The notes beneath the pieces are model-generated. The model was not told the DNA's origin, did not search any database, and saw only the letters and a program-made list of their open reading frames with translations. This document shows positions 6,856 through 15,789 of a stretch of 64,000 bases of DNA, in pieces. How positions within the stretch are numbered: the first letter of the stretch is position 1; every line of letters starts with the position of its first letter. The position numbers and the translations under genes are program-made. Source of the DNA: Rhodoferax bucti (GTDB lineage Bacteria; Pseudomonadota; Gammaproteobacteria; Burkholderiales; Burkholderiaceae_C); assembly GCF_005876985.1 (NCBI RefSeq), contig NZ_VAHD01000001.1, forward strand, positions 1,273,501 to 1,337,500, given 5' to 3'.

Positions 6856-8076
6856 TTAGCTCTGGGCCAGCGCCCGCAGCAGGGCGCGGTTTACCTCGTC
6901 CGCCGGCATCTGGTGGGCGCGGCATACCTCGCGAATGACCTTGGTGTTGCGGCCCTCCAGGGCGGCGGCCACTTCCAGCCACGGGGCGTAGGGGCCGGTT
7001 TGGCCCACGACGGCAGACGCCACCCGCCCCGGCAAGGGCAGGCGGTGCAGGGCGGCGCCCAGGTTTTCACCTAGCAGCAAATCGACCTGCGAGAAAACGC
7101 CGCATAAAAACACTTCGCGCCGCAAGTCGTCTTCCACGCCCGCATCGGCCATGTGCTCCATGATGCGGGCACGCAGCACCATGGTGTGGCGGATGGGGTC
7201 GAGGTTGGTGTCGGCGCTGGCGTGGGGCAATTGCTCCATCAGCCAGGCGCGCAGGCGGCTGTAGCCCAGGGTCATCAGGCCTTGGCGCAGGCTGCTCACC
7301 TCATTGCGCAGGCCCAAGCCGGCAGAGTTGGCGTAGCGCAAAAAGCGGTAGCAAAGCAGCGGCTCGTTGCCCATGGTGTGCTCCAGCGCTTCGAGTGATT
7401 CGTCCGCCTCAATCGCATGCACCAGGTCCAGCAGAATCTGGCGGGCGGGCTGGATCTGGCGGTAGCGGTAGGCGTAGAGCATTTCCTCGTTGGGCCAACC
7501 GGCGACGCCCTGCACATGCTGCTGATCCAGCGCGTGTTCCACCAGGGCCTGGCTGGCCAGGGCCTCGTACAAAGCGCCGGCGCGCACCGGGCTGGGAATG
7601 TGCTGGGGGCCGTGGCTGCCGCCGTCATGTCCGTGGCGCAGCGCAGCGCGCAGCGAGGCCAAGGCCTCTTGCGCGGTGAGCGAAAGGATGTGGGTGTGAA
7701 ACCAGCTTGCGGTTTCCGGCTCCGGGTGTTGGCCCGGCTCGCCGAGCCACACCAGCTTCACGCCGCGTTGGTGCGCCTTGCGCACCCGGCCGGCCAGCAG
7801 GGCGTCGCTCAGCCAGAGCTGGGGCACTTCGAGCCAGATGTTGTGCGCGGTGGTGTGGTCCAGCAGGTCAGACAGCAGGCCCGGCGAGCGGGCGTGCAGC
7901 AGGCAAATTTCCTTGGGTGCCGGCCACAGCTCTTGCAGCGACTCGATGAGGTGCCTGGCATCCACCGCGCTGCTGCTTTCCGGGTCCAGCCACAGGCGCA
8001 CGCCGATGCGTTTGCGCCATTGGTTCCACAAGGGCTCGTAGCCCATGGTGATGCTGCCCAGTACCGATTGGGTCAT
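6856..8076 (-). CDS. EAL-like/HDOD domain signalling protein at the end of the flg operon
   Basis: Protein of 406 residues. The first about 145 residues resemble a degenerate EAL domain of the YuxH type (GYEPLWNQWRKRIGVRLWL) without the catalytic EAL signature. Residues about 150-400 form an HDOD domain (MGNEPLLCYRFLRYANSAG; SLRQGLMTLGYSRLRAWL). HDOD proteins of this layout act in two-component and cyclic-di-GMP linked control, often of motility. The start lies 4 bp after the flgL stop on the same strand, so it is probably the last gene of the flgB-L transcript. The missing catalytic residues suggest binding or scaffolding, not cyclic-di-GMP hydrolysis. Family assignment is good; function is inferred. 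Confidence 0.85.
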   Translation of the reverse strand: MTQSVLGSITMGYEPLWNQWRKRIGVRLWLDPESSSAVDARHLIESLQELWPAPKEICLLHARSPGLLSDLLDHTTAHNIWLEVPQLWLSDALLAGRVRKAHQRGVKLVWLGEPGQHPEPETASWFHTHILSLTAQEALASLRAALRHGHDGGSHGPQHIPSPVRAGALYEALASQALVEHALDQQHVQGVAGWPNEEMLYAYRYRQIQPARQILLDLVHAIEADESLEALEHTMGNEPLLCYRFLRYANSAGLGLRNEVSSLRQGLMTLGYSRLRAWLMEQLPHASADTNLDPIRHTMVLRARIMEHMADAGVEDDLRREVFLCGVFSQVDLLLGENLGAALHRLPLPGRVASAVVGQTGPYAPWLEVAAALEGRNTKVIREVCRAHQMPADEVNRALLRALAQS

Positions 8077-8080
8077 GGCA

Positions 8081-9334
8081 TCAGCCCAGGTAGTTGAACA
8101 GCGACAGCTTTTGCACCTGCGCGTAGGACTGCAGGGCGGCCTGGTAGGCCGTGGTCTGGTTCTGGAAGTCCGCCACGCCCTTGATCATGTCCAGGTCTTC
8201 CGCGCGGGAGCGGTCGGCTTCGAGCTGGATGCTCTTGCTCTCCTGGTTGGAGGTAATGCGGTCTGCGCGGTTGAGCAGGTCACCCGCCTGGCCGCGGATG
8301 GCCGATACGCGGTTCATGCCCACATCCAGGTTGTACAGCGCCTGCCCCACCGCTTGGGTGGCCGCGTTGGCGTTGGTCGCACCGCCGATGTCGCGAATGG
8401 CATCGTCCATCACACTGAAGATGCTGGGGTTGGGGTCTATGGTGATGACGTCGTTGACAGCCGGTGTGCCAGTGAGGGAGAGGGTCAAACCTGGTATGCC
8501 GGTGATGGTCATGGGAGTCAGTTGCCCAGTAGGAAAACTTCCGGTTTGCGCGGGAATGGGGCCGCTAACGCTGGGGTTTTCAGTGACGGAGTACGTCACG
8601 CTTGTGGTTCCCGGCGTCGTCGTTGTATCAACAGCGGTGATTTGTAAGGTGTAAGCAGAACCCTTCACCAATGCGGAATTACTGATGCTGACGCCGCTTG
8701 TCTGCAGCGATCTCCCGACAGGAATCACACTGAGGGAGACGTTGAATACCCCGTCGCGCGAAGGCTGGCTCATGAATGCGCTCTCACCATCCAGCGCACT
8801 GGCGATGGCGGTTTCGCTGGTCGCTGTTTGGCCGGGCAGGCCGTTGTAGGCGTAGTCGGGGGTGCCTGCAGTCGGACCGCTGAAGGGCACCGCCGCGCTG
8901 GCCAAGGCGCCGAAGAGGGGTTGGCCATTGGTGTCGGTGCGGTTGGCGTAGCCCAAAATTTGCTCGCGCAAGCCTTGTAGCTGGCCGGCAATGGTTTTGC
9001 GTTCTGCCGCAGTGTGGCTGCCGTTGCCGGCGCTCACCACCAGTTCGCGGAACTGTTGCAGGGCGTCCACCACATCGCCGAGGGTGCTTTCGGCGTTGGC
9101 AATGGTATTGCGCTGGGCTTCCAGGGCGCGCTGGTCGGTGGCGATGCGGGAGAGCCGCGTAAGCGCGCGCTCGGCCTGGGCGGCGCCGGTGGGGTCGTCG
9201 CTGGCACGCACCACTTTTTTGCCGGACGTGAGTTTTTCCTGCAAGTTAGACAAGGCATTTTGCCGCTGGGACAGATTTGCCAGTCCGTTGTCGTAAGTGT
9301 TGGCAGATGCGAGGCGGGAGAGATTGACGGCCAT
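8081..9334 (-). CDS. flgL: Flagellar hook-filament junction protein FlgL (HAP3)
   Basis: Second junction protein between hook and filament, 417 residues. The flagellin-like N-terminal coil contains LSNLQEKLTSGKKVVRASDD and the C-terminus has YQAALQSYAQVQKLSLFNYLG. A central Thr/Ser-rich segment (about residues 190-310) makes it longer than the enterobacterial form and is less GC-rich than the ends, as is common for the surface-exposed domain. It follows flgK by 19 bp. Secreted by the flagellar type III system, probably with the help of FlgN. Confidence 0.97.
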   Translation of the reverse strand: MAVNLSRLASANTYDNGLANLSQRQNALSNLQEKLTSGKKVVRASDDPTGAAQAERALTRLSRIATDQRALEAQRNTIANAESTLGDVVDALQQFRELVVSAGNGSHTAAERKTIAGQLQGLREQILGYANRTDTNGQPLFGALASAAVPFSGPTAGTPDYAYNGLPGQTATSETAIASALDGESAFMSQPSRDGVFNVSLSVIPVGRSLQTSGVSISNSALVKGSAYTLQITAVDTTTTPGTTSVTYSVTENPSVSGPIPAQTGSFPTGQLTPMTITGIPGLTLSLTGTPAVNDVITIDPNPSIFSVMDDAIRDIGGATNANAATQAVGQALYNLDVGMNRVSAIRGQAGDLLNRADRITSNQESKSIQLEADRSRAEDLDMIKGVADFQNQTTAYQAALQSYAQVQKLSLFNYLG

Positions 9335-9353
9335 GGGGTGACTCCTTCAGGCC

Positions 9354-11339
9354 TTAACGGCCGAGTCCTTGGATCAGGGTGTCGAAAATGTTTTGTGCAA
9401 TCTGGATCATCTTGGCCGAGGCCTGGTAGGCCTGCTGGTACTGGATGAGCTTGGCTGCTTCTTCGTCGAGGTTGACGCCAGAAACAGCGGTGCGGTCTTT
9501 CTCCAGATTGGCCGCGATGGAGCTGGATACGGTGGCGGAGTAGCTCGCGCTCTGGGTGCGGATGCCGATTTGCGAAATCGCGCTGGCGTAGCCATCGGTC
9601 ATGACGGCGCCGTCAAACATGGGTTTGTCCCGCAGGTTCATCATGGACGTGGCGTTGCCGCCATTGAGTTTGAGGTCCAGTTTGTACGCCGGATCCTTGA
9701 TGTCCACAACGGTAAACGTATCGCCGGTTTTAGGTGTGCCACTTAATTTAAGGCTCCAATCAGCAGAGGTGATTGCCGTGTTTGGATTGAATGCAAAAGC
9801 AGTTGGCGGTAGGCCAGTATCGTCAGAACGGGTATAGGTCACTGCGCCTGTGGTGGCATTCACTGCGAAAGTTAGCGTGATCGCTGCATGTGGCGTTGCG
9901 CTCTGGTTGTTGCTCAGCGCGGTGAGAGATACCTGCTGCAAGCTGCCCTTGTTCGTGGTGCCCATGGCGCCGGCAATCGGGCTGGCGACCGCCAGCTGGC
10001 GTGGGGTGGAGAACACCCGGGCCACGTTACTCGCGGAGGTGGAGAACGGCTTTATCAGGAATCGGTCGCCCACGGCGGGTGTTTGGGGAGTGGCCAGCGT
10101 GGAGCTGGGCATGTCGAACCGAATGCCGTCCACCGTGGCCAGGGTGGTGGAGGGGAGGGTTTGGGTGAAATTGGTGACCTTGCCATCCGACAAGCGAGTG
10201 ATGGTGCCGGTCGTGGCCGAGTTGAAGTTCAGGGTGTAGTCCGACGCCGCCAGCTGGGTGGAGTCCGTGATCGTCATGGTGATTTGCACCAGTGGGTTGG
10301 AGTTGAGCTTGGCGGGGGCTTCAGGGGCACGGATGTTGGCGGTGGTGTTCAGGTTCACGGTCGTGAATAGGGGGCCTCCGGCATTGCCGTCCAAGTCCAG
10401 GCCGAGTGCGTGCTGGGTATTCATCTCGGTGGTGATGGCCATGGTCAGGCGGCCCAGCAGGTTGCGGCCCTCGGCCAGATCGGTGTTCTGGAAACGCAGC
10501 AGACCGGACACTTCGCCTCCGCCCAAGGCGTTTTCGTCCAGCAGGATTTGCTGTCCATCGCGGGTCATGGCCAGTTTGCTCTTGAGCGGGTCGCCAAAGT
10601 CATCGTTCACGATGGAGACGGGCGACACCGTGGTCCCCAGCACCAGCGGTTGGCTGCCAGCCAGAAAGATGCCGACGGTGCCGTCATCCGCAGGGATGGA
10701 GGTGGTTTGGACATACTGGTTGAGCTCGCGCACCAGTTGGTCGCGGCGGTCCAGCAGGTCGTTGGGTGGTTGGCCAGAGCCTTGGGCGCGGGCGATTTCC
10801 TGGTTTACGTCGGCGATGTTGTGGGCCAGGGTGTTGATGGCGTCTGCCTTCTGGCTCAACTCCTGTTGCACGCCGGTCATCAGGTCGTCCAGCGCTTGCG
10901 AGGCGGAGCGGAAGCGGCCTGCCGTTTCATCGACCCGGGTCAGGGCCACGGTGCGGGCAGTGAGGTCGGTAGGCGCGCTGGCCACATCCGAGAAGGCGTT
11001 CATCATGTCGCTCACTGCAGCGCCCAGGCCGGTGCTGCCGCCTGAGAAGATGTCCTGCAGCTGGTTGAGCTTGCTGGAGCGGGCGACATCCGCGTTCTGG
11101 GTGGCGCTGGCCAGCGTGGCCTGGCGGGTCAGAAAGCTGCTGAAGTTGCGCAGAATGGTTTTGACTTCCACGCCCTTGCCCACATAGCCACCGCCGCTGA
11201 ACTGGCCGGCCACGGTGTTGAGCACCACGCTCTGGCGCGAGTAGCCTGCGGTGTTGACGTTGGCAATGTTATTGCCCGTGGTTTGCAGGGCAATCTGATT
11301 GGCCTGCAGGGCGCGGGTGCCGATGTTGAGGATGCTCAT
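9354..11339 (-). CDS. flgK: Flagellar hook-associated protein FlgK (HAP1)
   Basis: First hook-filament junction protein, 661 residues. The N-terminus MSILNIGTRALQANQIALQT followed by NNIANVNTAGYSRQ is the classic axial-protein motif. The C-terminus (LDEEAAKLIQYQQAYQASAK) forms the matching coiled coil. The middle holds long beta-rich inserts with repeated LPSTTLAT- and SATTG-like stretches, so the protein is larger than the enterobacterial FlgK. It lies 18 bp after flgJ on the same strand. FlgN, encoded at 20145, is the expected export chaperone. Confidence 0.97.
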   Translation of the reverse strand: MSILNIGTRALQANQIALQTTGNNIANVNTAGYSRQSVVLNTVAGQFSGGGYVGKGVEVKTILRNFSSFLTRQATLASATQNADVARSSKLNQLQDIFSGGSTGLGAAVSDMMNAFSDVASAPTDLTARTVALTRVDETAGRFRSASQALDDLMTGVQQELSQKADAINTLAHNIADVNQEIARAQGSGQPPNDLLDRRDQLVRELNQYVQTTSIPADDGTVGIFLAGSQPLVLGTTVSPVSIVNDDFGDPLKSKLAMTRDGQQILLDENALGGGEVSGLLRFQNTDLAEGRNLLGRLTMAITTEMNTQHALGLDLDGNAGGPLFTTVNLNTTANIRAPEAPAKLNSNPLVQITMTITDSTQLAASDYTLNFNSATTGTITRLSDGKVTNFTQTLPSTTLATVDGIRFDMPSSTLATPQTPAVGDRFLIKPFSTSASNVARVFSTPRQLAVASPIAGAMGTTNKGSLQQVSLTALSNNQSATPHAAITLTFAVNATTGAVTYTRSDDTGLPPTAFAFNPNTAITSADWSLKLSGTPKTGDTFTVVDIKDPAYKLDLKLNGGNATSMMNLRDKPMFDGAVMTDGYASAISQIGIRTQSASYSATVSSSIAANLEKDRTAVSGVNLDEEAAKLIQYQQAYQASAKMIQIAQNIFDTLIQGLGR

Positions 11340-11357
11340 GGTCCGTCGCTCGTGCGG

Positions 11358-12326
11358 TTACACCTGCACCTGCGCACGGCGCAGTTGCAAGGTGGTGTTG
11401 ATGGCGCGGCTCAGTTTGGCGGCGTACTCGGGGTCGGTGGCGTAGCCCGCTTTTTGCAGGCCGCTGGCATAGGCGGTGACGGAGCCGGTCTGCGCCTTGG
11501 CTTTGGCGTAGCGGGGGCTGTCGGAAATCAGCCGCGCGTAGTCTTTGAAAGAGTCTTCAAACGAGTCGTAGGCGCGGAACTTGGCCACTTTCTTTTGCGC
11601 GACACCATTCACATACTCGGTCGTTGTGACTTCAGCAACCTTGCCGGTCCAGCTGGCGCCGGCCTTGATACCGAACAGGTTGAAGGAGTTTTCGCCGCCT
11701 TTGGTCTTGATTTCGCGTGCGCCCCAGCCGGTTTCGTGGCCGGCTTGGCCGAGCATGAAGCTGGCAGGAATGCCGGTAGCTTTTTCTATCTTGCTGGCAG
11801 TCTCCGAGTGTTTGGCTACAAACTCGGCCTGGGTGGCGGTCGGTGCCTTTTTGGTTTTGACGGGAGTGAGCGCCACGTCCGATGCCGTGACCTTGTCGGT
11901 GCTGCCGGTTTTGCTGCTCAGGGTGTCGGGTGACCGCACGGTCACCGGGGTGATGGAGTTGCCACTGGTGCCGGCGCTGCCAGGCATGTCTACCCCCATC
12001 TGGCGCCCGAGTTGCTGGGCAATCAGGTCGGAGAGGCCGCCGGGCTGACCCGACATGCTCACGGCGAACTGCTGGTCCAGCAAGTCGGTGCCCAGGTCGC
12101 TGCCGGGGTTGTCCAACATGCCGGATTTCATACTGCTGCTGGCCTCACGCATGCTTTTGATCAGCTCGCGCATGAACAGCGACTCAAACTGTTTGGCCGT
12201 CTCGCGGATGGTTTCCGGCGTGGCCTGCTCCGCGCTGGCTTTAAGGTTGCCCAGTGAGCGTGCGTCGGCAGCGAGGTCTTGCGCGCTGGGCGCAATGGAC
12301 ATTCCGTTGAGTGAACCGTAGCCCAT
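11358..12326 (-). CDS. flgJ: FlgJ, rod-assembly protein with peptidoglycan hydrolase domain
   Basis: Dual-domain FlgJ of 322 residues. The N-terminal rod-binding domain (about residues 35-110) carries TAKQFESLFMRELIKSMREA. The C-terminal glucosaminidase domain (about 165-320) contains ATGIPASFMLGQAGHETGWG with the catalytic glutamate, and NLFGIKAG. It opens the cell wall so that the rod can pass and caps the growing rod in the periplasm. It starts 1 bp after the flgI stop, indicating coupled translation. The lysine/threonine-rich linker around residues 130-165 is typical of the two-domain form. Confidence 0.96.
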   Translation of the reverse strand: MGYGSLNGMSIAPSAQDLAADARSLGNLKASAEQATPETIRETAKQFESLFMRELIKSMREASSSMKSGMLDNPGSDLGTDLLDQQFAVSMSGQPGGLSDLIAQQLGRQMGVDMPGSAGTSGNSITPVTVRSPDTLSSKTGSTDKVTASDVALTPVKTKKAPTATQAEFVAKHSETASKIEKATGIPASFMLGQAGHETGWGAREIKTKGGENSFNLFGIKAGASWTGKVAEVTTTEYVNGVAQKKVAKFRAYDSFEDSFKDYARLISDSPRYAKAKAQTGSVTAYASGLQKAGYATDPEYAAKLSRAINTTLQLRRAQVQV

Positions 12327-12327
12327 G

Positions 12328-13473
12328 TCAGATCACCTCCAACTCCGCATTCAGCGCACCGGCGGATTTGATGGCCTGCAGGATGGCCAGCAGGTCTTGC
12401 GGGGTGGCACCGAGCGAATTCAGGGCCTTCACCACATCGGTGAGCTGGGCGGCTTGGGGCAGCTGAATCAGTTTGCCGGCGTCCTGCTTGATTTCGATAT
12501 TGGCTTTTTCACCGACCACCGTCTGGCCGTTGGACAGCGCATTGGGTTGGCTGATGACAGGGCTGGACGACACGCTCACCGACAGGTTGCCGTGTGCAAT
12601 CGCACAGGCGCCCAAGGTCACGGCTTGGTTCATCACGATGGAGCCGGTGCGGGAGTTGATGATGATCTTGGCCGCAGCGATGGAGTTGTCCACCGGCAGC
12701 TCTTCCATGTCGGCAATAAAGTTCACCCGGTCATTCGGGTTGGTGGGCGCCTTCACCTGCACAGTGCGGCCATCGAGTGCCTGGGCAACGCCGGGGCCGA
12801 ACTTGTTGTTGACAGCCTGCGCAACTTTACGGGCGGTTTGAAAGTCGGAGGCGTTCAGACTGAGGTTGATGGTAGGGCCGTCTTGCAGGCTGGTGGGCAC
12901 TGCGCGCTCTACCTGGGCGCCGTCGGGGATGCGGCCTGCGCTCAGGTGGTTGACCTGTACTTTGCTGCCACCGGCAGCAGCACCAGCGCCGGCCACGATC
13001 AGGTTGCCTTGCGCGAGCGCATACACCTCGCCATCTGCGCCCTTGAGGGGGGTGGCAATCAGGGTGCCGCCTTTGAGGGATTTGGCATTGCCAAGGGAAG
13101 AGACGTTGATGTCCAGCAACTGGCCGGGGCGTGCGAAGGCGGGGAGTTGCGCGGTCACCAGCACGGCGGCCACGTTTTTCATTTGCAACTGGGTGAGCGA
13201 TGCGGGCGTGAGCGTGAGGCCCAGCTGCTCCATGTAGTTTTTGAGGCCCTGGGTGGTGTAGGGCATCTGGGTGGTCTGGTCGCCGGTGCCATCCAGGCCG
13301 ATCACCAGGCCGAAGCCGGTCAGCTGGTTGCTGCGCACGCCTTCAATGGCGGCTACTTCCTTGATGCGGGTGGCACTGTGGGCCACAGGGAGCACGGCGA
13401 CGCAAAACGCCACGCACAAGCCGCCCAAGCGCCGCAGGCGGAAGGTGTTTGAGAGCTGGTTCCAGTGTGTCAT
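12328..13473 (-). CDS. flgI: Flagellar P-ring protein FlgI
   Basis: P-ring subunit, 381 residues, forming the periplasmic bushing around the rod. The N-terminus has a Sec signal peptide with hydrophobic core LCVAFCVAVLPVAHSA, followed by the conserved TRIKEVAAIEGVRSNQLTGF and LVIGLDGTGD. The C-terminus carries LNSLGATPQDLLAILQAIKS. The ATG at 13473 has no clear ribosome-binding site; instead it directly follows the arm of a stem-loop (13474-13525). A later start would shorten the signal peptide, so the annotated start is kept with some doubt. Confidence 0.95.
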   Translation of the reverse strand: MTHWNQLSNTFRLRRLGGLCVAFCVAVLPVAHSATRIKEVAAIEGVRSNQLTGFGLVIGLDGTGDQTTQMPYTTQGLKNYMEQLGLTLTPASLTQLQMKNVAAVLVTAQLPAFARPGQLLDINVSSLGNAKSLKGGTLIATPLKGADGEVYALAQGNLIVAGAGAAAGGSKVQVNHLSAGRIPDGAQVERAVPTSLQDGPTINLSLNASDFQTARKVAQAVNNKFGPGVAQALDGRTVQVKAPTNPNDRVNFIADMEELPVDNSIAAAKIIINSRTGSIVMNQAVTLGACAIAHGNLSVSVSSSPVISQPNALSNGQTVVGEKANIEIKQDAGKLIQLPQAAQLTDVVKALNSLGATPQDLLAILQAIKSAGALNAELEVI

Positions 13474-13525
13474 GTGCCGAGTCGGTTAACGGGGCGATCC
13501 GACTGGATCTGTTACCCCTCGGCAC
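13474..13525 (-). promoter_or_regulatory. Stem-loop leader abutting the flgI start codon
   Basis: GTGCCGAG at 13474-13481 and CTCGGCAC at 13518-13525 form a perfect 8 bp stem, with a 36-base interior that also holds GTCGG/CCGAC. In flgI mRNA the 3' arm ends immediately before the ATG. The best purine-rich ribosome-binding candidate (AGGGG) lies about 45 bases upstream, inside the 5' arm. It may control flgI translation or processing of the flgHI transcript. This is inferred from sequence alone. Confidence 0.45.
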
Positions 13526-13539
13526 TATTCTGGATTTCT

Positions 13540-14229
13540 TTAGAAGGGCTGAAAACTCAAAAAGAACCGTGATAACCATCCAACTGTTTGCGCTTCGCCT
13601 TGGGCACCACGTCCCCGGGACTCAACCCGGACATTGGCGACTTGGTTGGAACTGATGACGCTGCCTGGCTGCAGCATGCGCGGATCGATGGTGCCAGAGA
13701 AGCGCAGCACGTCCACATTCTGGTTCACACCGATTTGTTTTTCACCGGTGACTACCAAGTGGCCATTGGGCAGGGTCTCGATCACGGTGGCGGTGATGGA
13801 GCCTGAGAACGTGTTGGCGCTCTCGGTGCCGCCTTTGCCCGAGAAGTTGTTGTTGGTGGCCGCGCCCACATTCAATTTGCCCAGACCGGCCAGGGTTTGG
13901 TCGGGCAGGGCGGTGATGGCGGAGTCCACCGACGTGTTGCGGTTGACGGTGGATGTCGATTTCTGGCTGGCGGTGACGTTCTCCACAATCTGGATGGTTA
14001 CCGCATCGCCCACCAGGCGGGCGCGCCGGTCTTCAAACGCGGGGCGGAATGCAGCAGTTTGGTAAATGCTGCCATTGGCAGGTTTGGACACCACTGAGGT
14101 GATGGGGGCAGCGGGCACGCGGGGCTCCACAAAGTCCACGGCCACTTTCTGCGGCATTTGCTGGCACGCGCTGGCCAACAGCGCCACGGCGACGGCCACA
14201 GCGAGGCGGTTGAAAACGGGGTGTGACAT
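13540..14229 (-). CDS. flgH: Flagellar L-ring lipoprotein FlgH
   Basis: Outer-membrane L-ring subunit, 229 residues. The signal peptide ends in lipobox LLASAC, so the mature protein is lipid-modified at Cys22. Conserved motifs include RARLVGDAVTIQIVENVTAS and the C-terminal end VGWLSRFFLSFQPF. It lies 9 bp after flgG and 66 bp before flgI, a wider gap than others in the operon, which is filled by the flgI stem-loop. Confidence 0.96.
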   Translation of the reverse strand: MSHPVFNRLAVAVAVALLASACQQMPQKVAVDFVEPRVPAAPITSVVSKPANGSIYQTAAFRPAFEDRRARLVGDAVTIQIVENVTASQKSTSTVNRNTSVDSAITALPDQTLAGLGKLNVGAATNNNFSGKGGTESANTFSGSITATVIETLPNGHLVVTGEKQIGVNQNVDVLRFSGTIDPRMLQPGSVISSNQVANVRVESRGRGAQGEAQTVGWLSRFFLSFQPF

Positions 14230-14238
14230 GGCGGCTCC

Positions 14239-15021
14239 TTACAGCTGGCCGAGCTTTTGCAGCATCTGGTCAGAGGTTTGAATGGCTTTGGAGTTCATCT
14301 CATACGCGCGCTGGGTCTGGATCATGGTGACCAGCTCCTGCACGACGTTCACGTTGGAGGTTTCTACAAAGCCCTGCGCCAGGGTGCCCAGCCCATTGGC
14401 GCCGGCGGTGCCGGCATTGGGCTGGCCTGATGCGGTGGTTTCCGCATAAATGTTCTGGCCTTTAGGTTCTAGTCCTGCCGGATTGATGAAGCTTGCCAAG
14501 GTGATGGTGCCTATGGGCTGGGGAGCCACGTTACCGGGGACTTGTGCTGTTACGGCGCCATCTTGGGCAATGGCGATGCTGGTGGCATTGGCCGGAATGT
14601 TGATGCCGTTCAAGATGGGTAGGCCGTTGGATGTGACCATACGGCCGGCATTGTCGATCTGGAAAGCTCCATCACGGGTGTAGCCGGTGGTGCCGTCGGG
14701 CATGGTGACCTGGAAGAAGCCATTGCCTTGAATGGCCACGTCCAGATTGTTGCTGGACTGTTGCAAATTGCCTTGTGAAAAGGAGCGGCTGGTCGCCACC
14801 GTGCGCACCCCCAAGCCCAGTTGCAGGCCGGTGGGTAGGGTGGACTGCTCCGACGTGTTCGAGCCGACTTGGCGCAGGTTCTGGTACATCAGGTCTTCAA
14901 ACACCGCGTGCGATTTTTTGAAGCCATTGGTCGAGACGTTGGCCAAGTTGTTGGAGATCACGTCCAACTGCATTTGCTGGGCTTCCATGCCCGTTTTGGA
15001 GATCCAGAGCGAGTTAATCAT
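14239..15021 (-). CDS. flgG: Flagellar distal rod protein FlgG
   Basis: Distal rod subunit, 260 residues, the usual length. The N-terminus [20 protein letters not shown] and [18 protein letters not shown] carry the axial-protein motif; the C-terminus has [20 protein letters not shown]. It sits between flgF (5 bp gap) and flgH in the standard order. Secreted by the flagellar export apparatus. Confidence 0.97.
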   Translation of the reverse strand: MINSLWISKTGMEAQQMQLDVISNNLANVSTNGFKKSHAVFEDLMYQNLRQVGSNTSEQSTLPTGLQLGLGVRTVATSRSFSQGNLQQSSNNLDVAIQGNGFFQVTMPDGTTGYTRDGAFQIDNAGRMVTSNGLPILNGINIPANATSIAIAQDGAVTAQVPGNVAPQPIGTITLASFINPAGLEPKGQNIYAETTASGQPNAGTAGANGLGTLAQGFVETSNVNVVQELVTMIQTQRAYEMNSKAIQTSDQMLQKLGQL

Positions 15022-15026
15022 GGTGT

Positions 15027-15767
15027 TTATCCTTGCATGTTGAGGAGCTGACCGGCAGAGCGGTCATTGGATTCGGCAGTTTGCATGAGGCGGGTTTGTG
15101 CCTCAAACTGGCGTGCGGTCTGGATCATGCCGACCATGGCTTCAATCGCATTCACGTTGGAGCCTTCCAGCATGCCGGCCTGCACGCGAGCAGTATCTTC
15201 GTTGTTCAACGGATCGCCGGAGAGTGTGCGGAACTGGCCATCACGGCCACGCACCAGTGGGTCTTCGCCAGTGGGCACGACCAACTTGAGCCGCCCTATG
15301 GCGTTGGCGGGTTGGTTGCCGACTTTGGCGCTCACGGTGCCATCTGGCTGGATGGTCAAATCCGCTCCTGCCGGGGCTGTGATGGGCGAACCATCACTGG
15401 ACAAAATTTGCAGCCCGTTCCCGGTGGTCAGGGTGCCGTCGGTGGCTACTTCCACATGGCCATTGCGCGTGTAGGCCTCGGTGCCGTCCAGGCCTTGCAC
15501 TGCGAACCATGCGTCACCCTTGGCCATCACATCCAGGCTGCGATCGGTGCGCATGGCGGGGCCGGGGGTGTTCAGGTGGCCGGCCGTGGCTTCCAAAGCG
15601 AAGACGCGCGTTGTGGCCCCATCGCCCCGCAGCGGTACTGCGCGATAGGTGGCCAACTGGGCACGAAAGCCATTGGTCGAGACATTGGCCAGGTTGTTGG
15701 CCAGGACCGACTGGCGGCTTGCCGCCGCGTTGGCGCCGGTCATTGCGGTGTAGATCAGACGGTCCAT
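15027..15767 (-). CDS. flgF: Flagellar proximal rod protein FlgF
   Basis: Proximal rod subunit, 246 residues. The N-terminus [20 protein letters not shown] with [16 protein letters not shown] and the C-terminal [20 protein letters not shown] match the family. It lies 22 bp downstream of flgE and is closely followed by flgG, whose fold it shares. Confidence 0.97.
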   Translation of the reverse strand: MDRLIYTAMTGANAAASRQSVLANNLANVSTNGFRAQLATYRAVPLRGDGATTRVFALEATAGHLNTPGPAMRTDRSLDVMAKGDAWFAVQGLDGTEAYTRNGHVEVATDGTLTTGNGLQILSSDGSPITAPAGADLTIQPDGTVSAKVGNQPANAIGRLKLVVPTGEDPLVRGRDGQFRTLSGDPLNNEDTARVQAGMLEGSNVNAIEAMVGMIQTARQFEAQTRLMQTAESNDRSAGQLLNMQG

Positions 15768-15789
15768 GGTTCAGCTCCAGTGGTTGGAA

